A stretch of DNA of 38,983 bases, taken from contig NCEH01000077.1 in assembly GCA_002304505.1 (NCBI GenBank), positions 1 to 38,983 of the forward strand, in the 5' to 3' direction. This DNA comes from Rhizobiales bacterium 32-66-11 (GTDB taxonomy: Bacteria; Pseudomonadota; Alphaproteobacteria; Rhizobiales; Xanthobacteraceae). Below the pieces are notes generated by a model that was not told the origin of the DNA, ran no database searches, and worked only from the letters and a program-made list of their open reading frames with translations. The translations under genes and the position numbers were made by a program. Below, piece after piece: positions 35,621 through 38,983 of the stretch. Every line of letters begins with the position of its first letter. Position 1 is the first letter of the stretch.

Positions 35621-36487
35621 TCATCTCGGGATGACGGGGCGCATCAAACCTTCCTGTGCCGCGGAAGCGACCAGCTTGCCGTCGCGGGTGAACAATTCGC
35701 CCCGGCAAAAGCCCCGGGCGCCCCCCGCCGCCGGACTTTCCTGAACGTAAAGCAACCATTCATCGGCGCGGAATGGCTGATGGAACCAGAGGGCGTGATC
35801 GAGGCTCGCCACCTGGATGTCCGGGTCGAACACGCTCTTGCGATGCGGCACCAGCGCCGCCTGCAGCAGCGAGAGGTCGGAGGCATAGGCCAACACCGCC
35901 TGCTGCGTGCGCAGGTCGTCCGGCAAGGGGCCGCGCGCGCGCACCCAGATGCTCGGCCGGGAGGTGTTGATATTGCCCGAGAGGAAAGAGGGATCGAGGC
36001 TGGTCGGCTTCACTTCCAGCGGCCGCAGCGCCATCCAGTCGCGCTTCGAGGCCGCGGGAAAGCGCTTCAACAGCTTGTCGCGCCAGACTTCGTCGGAGGG
36101 CAATTGCTCCGGCTGGGGCACCTGGGGCATGGCGATCTGGTGCTCCAGCCCCGGTTCCAGTACCTGGAATGAGGCGGACATGGAGAAGATCGCCTTGCCG
36201 TGCTGGATCGCCTTCACCGTGCGCGTGGTGAAGGAGCGGCCATCGCGGATGCGGTCCACCTCATAGACGATCGGGATCGTGGGATCGCCGCCCAGCAGGA
36301 AATAGCCGTGCAGCGAATGGGTGATGCGGTCCATCTCCACGGTGCGCTGCGCGGCCACCAGGGCCTGCGCCACCACCTGCCCGCCGAACACCCGCCCCCC
36401 GCCGGGGCTCCCGCTGCGACCCCGGAACAGATTGATCTCCAGGGGCTCAAGGTCGAGGATGTGCAAAAGGGCTTCGACATCATTCAT
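35621..36487 (-). CDS. tesB: Acyl-CoA thioesterase II
   Basis: A 288-residue double-hotdog thioesterase that hydrolyses medium/long-chain acyl-CoA. By E. coli numbering the catalytic residues line up at Asp204 (YASDLSLL) and Gln278 (SAAQEG), with Ser228 in place of Thr228. GRVFGGQVVAQAL (31-43) and LDHALWFHQPF (229-239) are family blocks. The start at 36487 is chosen because MNDVEALLHILDLEPLE begins the fold; the open frame beyond it is a shadow. It is divergent from the UbiH-family gene. Confidence 0.94.
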   Translation of the reverse strand: MNDVEALLHILDLEPLEINLFRGRSGSPGGGRVFGGQVVAQALVAAQRTVEMDRITHSLHGYFLLGGDPTIPIVYEVDRIRDGRSFTTRTVKAIQHGKAIFSMSASFQVLEPGLEHQIAMPQVPQPEQLPSDEVWRDKLLKRFPAASKRDWMALRPLEVKPTSLDPSFLSGNINTSRPSIWVRARGPLPDDLRTQQAVLAYASDLSLLQAALVPHRKSVFDPDIQVASLDHALWFHQPFRADEWLLYVQESPAAGGARGFCRGELFTRDGKLVASAAQEGLMRPVIPR

Positions 36488-36643
36488 GGCGGGGCTCGAC
36501 CTTGACGGTTGCTGGGCAGGCTCGGGCGAGCGAGCCACGCGCGCGGGCGCCCGTCAAGGTCAGGCTGCCGCACGCGTCCGCATCGCCGGGCTGCTTTCAC
36601 CCCGCGCCATAGTATGGGCGGCGGGGAAATCGAGGAGAAGATC

Positions 36644-37894
36644 ATGACCGCCAGCGCCCAGACCCACACGCCCGCCTCAGGCCGCGCCGATGTGGTGATC
36701 GCGGGGGCGGGGCTCGCCGGACTGAGTCTTGCGCTCGCACTCAGGGACGGGCTCGGACGCGACGCCGCCATCACGGTGCTGGACCCGGCCTTCGCGCGTG
36801 GCACCTGGGGCGATCCACGCGCCTCCGCCATCGCCGCCGGCGCGCGGCGCCTGCTCACCGTGCTCGGCGTCTGGGACAAGGTGGCGCAGGCGGCCGAACC
36901 CATGCGCACCATGGTGGTCACCGACAGCCGCACCCGCGACGTCGCCCGCCCGGTCTTCCTCACCTTCGACGGCGAGGTCGAAGCCGGCGAGGCGTTTGCC
37001 TACATGGTGCCGAATGCCGTGCTCCAGCAAGCGCTTACCGAGGCGGCCCAGGCCGCCGGCGTGACGCTGATCGCCGAGCCGGTGCGCGCTTTCTCCACCG
37101 ACCGCAGCGGCGTGACCGTGTCCTATGGTGCCGACCAGACCTTGCGCGCCCCGCTCCTGGTGGCCTGCGACGGCGCCCGCTCGCGCCTGCGGGAGATGGC
37201 CGGCATCCAGACCGTTTCCTGGGCCTATGGCCAATCCGCCATCACCTTCACCGTGGAGCATGAGCGCCCGCACGAGGGGCGGGCGGAGGAACATTTCCTG
37301 CCCGGCGGGCCGTTCGCCACGCTGCCTTTGCCGGGCAACCGCTCCTCGGTGGTGTGGACCGAGCGGACGGCGGAGGCGCAGCGCCTTGTGGAATTGCCGG
37401 CGTTCCGCTTCCAGGAGGAGTTGGAACAGCGCTTCGGCCTCTCGCTCGGCGCGGTGAAGCCGGTGACCAAGCCGAGCGTGCATCCCCTTGGCTTCGCCAT
37501 GGCGCGCAGCTTCATCGGCGAGCGATTCGCCTTGGTGGGCGATGCCGCCCACCTCATCCACCCCATCGCCGGGCAGGGCCTCAACATGGGGCTGCGCGAT
37601 GTCGCCGCATTGGCCGAGGCGATCACGGACGCGGCCCGGGTCGGGCTCGATTATGCCTCGCCCCAGGTGCTGGAGCGGTATCAGCGCTGGCGCCGGTTCG
37701 ACACCTTGGCCATGGGGGTGGCCACCGACGGGCTGAACAAATTGTTCTCCAACCATTCCGATGCCCTGCGCCTGATGCGCGACGTGGGCCTCGGCCTGGT
37801 GGACCGCCTGCCGCGCCTCAAGGGCCTGTTCATCAAGGATGCGGCGGGGCTGACCGGGGCGGTGCCCAAGCTCATGCGCGGGGTGGCGCTGTAG
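36644..37894 (+). CDS. UbiH/UbiF/Coq6-family FAD-dependent hydroxylase (ubiquinone biosynthesis)
   Basis: A 416-residue flavin monooxygenase. It has a dinucleotide-binding GAGLAG (21-26) after a beta strand (DVVIA), a middle VACDGARSRLREMAG motif, and the family signature FALVGDAAHLIHPIAGQGLNMGLRDVAAL in the C-terminal third. It hydroxylates the benzoquinone ring of ubiquinone precursors. Which ring position it acts on cannot be told, as alphaproteobacterial members (UbiL-type) can be broad. The start at 36644 is fixed by GAGGAG 7 bases upstream. Membrane-associated location is expected. Confidence 0.9.
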   Translation: MTASAQTHTPASGRADVVIAGAGLAGLSLALALRDGLGRDAAITVLDPAFARGTWGDPRASAIAAGARRLLTVLGVWDKVAQAAEPMRTMVVTDSRTRDVARPVFLTFDGEVEAGEAFAYMVPNAVLQQALTEAAQAAGVTLIAEPVRAFSTDRSGVTVSYGADQTLRAPLLVACDGARSRLREMAGIQTVSWAYGQSAITFTVEHERPHEGRAEEHFLPGGPFATLPLPGNRSSVVWTERTAEAQRLVELPAFRFQEELEQRFGLSLGAVKPVTKPSVHPLGFAMARSFIGERFALVGDAAHLIHPIAGQGLNMGLRDVAALAEAITDAARVGLDYASPQVLERYQRWRRFDTLAMGVATDGLNKLFSNHSDALRLMRDVGLGLVDRLPRLKGLFIKDAAGLTGAVPKLMRGVAL

Positions 37895-37973
37895 CGCGAG
37901 GATCCGCCTTGGGAGGAATGGGGCGGGGGAATCCGTGCCTGCCGTCCCGCTCCAGGGCGCATTTTTCCAAAAA

Positions 37974-37989
37974 TGTTTCACGTGAAACA
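37974..37989. other. parS chromosome-partition site
   Basis: TGTTTCACGTGAAACA is a perfect 16-base palindrome identical to the universal chromosomal parS consensus (TGTTNCACGTGAAACA) bound by ParB. It lies in the gap 80 bases after the UbiH-family gene, outside any credible gene. ParB-parS complexes nucleate origin segregation and load SMC. Chance occurrence of an exact 16-mer in this window is very unlikely. No parA or parB gene is in the window. Confidence 0.9.
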
Positions 37990-38206
37990 ATGACTTAGCG
38001 AAGACGAACAGGGTGTGAAGCGGGTTTCCCGCGGCTTTTCGGGCGATGACACCGCAAGTTCGGGCGAATGTTCGCCACACATGAATCTGAAGCGCGCGAC
38101 CCTTGCCGCAATCCGTGTCTCGGCGGCTATCTGCAACCAGAGGCCCGCTTCTGCCTGGGATTCAGCTTCTTTAGCCCGAGCTGCGCCCCAAATTGCTCTT
38201 CCATTA

Positions 38207-38492
38207 GCCTGAGCTTCGCCTCGGGGCATCTTCCTTTGCACCGACCCGCGCCTCGGGTTAGCCCCCTCTGCCTGGGCTTCGCCTTAGCGTCAGCTTGCAC
38301 CTTGCACCTTGCCCGAGGCTTCCGCCTCAGCGTCACCTCTGCCTCAGGCTTCGCCTCGTCTCTGCCCGAGGCTTCGCCTCAGCTGCCTATGCCTTTGTTT
38401 GAAGCCTGAGGTTGCGCCTCAGCTTCCTTTGCCTTCGCCTGAGGCTGCGTCTCAGCGTCACCTTTGCCTTTGCCTGAGGCTTCGCCTCAGGC
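38207..38492. repeat. Array of about nine degenerate hairpin repeats
   Basis: Units close to GCCTGAGGC-TTC-GCCTCAGC recur at about 38207, 38245, 38270, 38311, 38341, 38364, 38404, 38437 and 38472. The last is perfect, with 9-base arms at 38472-38480 and 38484-38492. Linkers of about 10-25 bases are C/T-rich on the plus strand (TTTGCCTTTGCC), and two longer copies share GAGGTGACGCTGAG read on the minus strand. The last unit contains the stop codon of the flanking hydrolase gene. Frames across the array on either strand give Lys/Arg/Pro/Gln/Ala low-complexity products broken by stops, so it is probably non-coding. Confidence 0.7.
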
Positions 38493-38983
38493 TTGGGTCT
38501 CGATGAAGCGCACCAGCGCCGGCAGCACGCCGGGGTGCAGCGGAGCGGCGCGGTTCTTATAGAGGGCGAAATTCGCCGCCCGGTCCTCCGGCGCCACCTT
38601 GAACATGTGGTTCGCATCCGCCAGCGTCACCACCTCCGCGTCCGGCCGGCCGCGCCGCAGGGCCGCAAGATCCCGCCCGTTCACCTGGAGATCGCGCAGC
38701 CCCTGCACCAGCAAGGTGGGCGTGCGCACGCGGGCGAGGTCGCGCGCCGGGTCCACCGCGCATTCCGAGGCCAGGAAAGGCTGGACCGAGGGGCGGAACG
38801 CCATGCGCAGCGCGGGGGGCACCTCGGCCACCCGCCCGCCGGCCGCCACCGTCCGCAGGATGGTCAGCGCCTTGTCCAGCATGGAATCGGTGAGGTTCAT
38901 GGCGACGAACTGGTCGTGCAGAATTTCCCCAAGCGGTCGGCCTGCGCCGGCCAGCAGCACCAGGCCCGACACCGGCACCCGCC
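38487..38983 (-). CDS. Alpha/beta hydrolase, C-terminal part (gene continues past window)
   Basis: About 165 codons of the 3' part are present; the 5' part, with the nucleophile serine, is outside. The part seen has the strand after the nucleophile elbow (VSGLVLLAGAGRPLGEIL), a lid-like helical segment, then TPTLLVQGLRDLQVNGRDLAAL with the acidic residue and DANHMFK with the catalytic His. It resembles serine-hydrolase/dienelactone-hydrolase-like proteins; the substrate is unknown. The stop lies in the hairpin-repeat array. An internal ATG at 38978 is not taken as the start because the frame continues upstream and the fold would be incomplete. Confidence 0.8.
   Translation of the reverse strand, partial: RVPVSGLVLLAGAGRPLGEILHDQFVAMNLTDSMLDKALTILRTVAAGGRVAEVPPALRMAFRPSVQPFLASECAVDPARDLARVRTPTLLVQGLRDLQVNGRDLAALRRGRPDAEVVTLADANHMFKVAPEDRAANFALYKNRAAPLHPGVLPALVRFIETQA

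Noticed and set aside
38207..38492. CRISPR array
   Set aside because: Units are imperfect, spacing is irregular and short, linkers resemble each other instead of being unique, and no cas genes are nearby.
38127..38617. Frames through the hairpin array encoding Lys/Pro/Arg-rich peptides
   Set aside because: They lack ribosome sites, change frame from repeat to repeat and are interrupted by stops; the repeat structure explains them.

Overview
This is a GC-rich stretch of alphaproteobacterial chromosome, most likely from the order Hyphomicrobiales (Rhizobiales). Three things point there. The F0 operon has the order atpI-atpB-atpE-atpF'-atpF. The promoters fit the alphaproteobacterial CTTGAC-N17-CTATRK pattern. 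It carries an alpha-r8/mmgR ('suhB') type sRNA, a ROSE-type RNA thermometer and an RpoH of the alphaproteobacterial kind. A family such as Xanthobacteraceae is plausible, but the sequence alone does not settle it. I see no prophage, insertion sequence, CRISPR array, tRNA or rRNA.

Layout. Positions 1-1000 hold two copies of an mmgR-like sRNA gene, both on the minus strand, each with its own promoter. Next come hisN (1016-1798), a monoglyceride-lipase-like hydrolase, a small exported PepSY-like protein, and hsp20 behind a ROSE thermometer (3443-3980). A broken DUF459/SGNH gene (4174-5413) precedes the ATP synthase F0 operon (8595 down to 5735). smc (12212-8760) is divergent from a cnoX-like thioredoxin-TPR gene and a Lon-N-domain gene. 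A DUF6476-type gene diverges from an rluD-type pseudouridine synthase gene that has lost an internal piece. rpoH, an extensin-like lipoprotein and L-lactate permease follow. The glycine cleavage operon gcvT-gcvH-gcvPA-gcvPB (24469-19953) is preceded by a tandem glycine riboswitch. After it come a lipoprotein, a pair of M16 peptidases, an exported Rhizobiales protein, lspA and ileS. The last third carries glnK-amtB behind a sigma-54 type promoter, tesB, a UbiH-family hydroxylase, a perfect parS site (37974-37989), an array of degenerate hairpin repeats, and the 3' part of another hydrolase gene.

How it fits together. Most genes are core functions: energy conservation, chromosome segregation, heat-shock control, one-carbon metabolism, nitrogen sensing, lipoprotein maturation and fatty acid/quinone metabolism. 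The RNA-level control is unusually rich for one window: tandem trans-acting sRNAs, a translational thermometer and a metabolite riboswitch. The parS site suggests that the right end lies in the origin-proximal partition region. That matters because smc, whose product is loaded from ParB-parS complexes, is in the same window.

I found no convincing new multi-gene system. The items most worth checking are the hairpin-repeat array beside parS, the tandem sRNA genes, the two palindromes upstream of lactate permease, and two genes (DUF459 and rluD) that each carry an out-of-frame internal deletion. Those deletions could be real decay or assembly errors.
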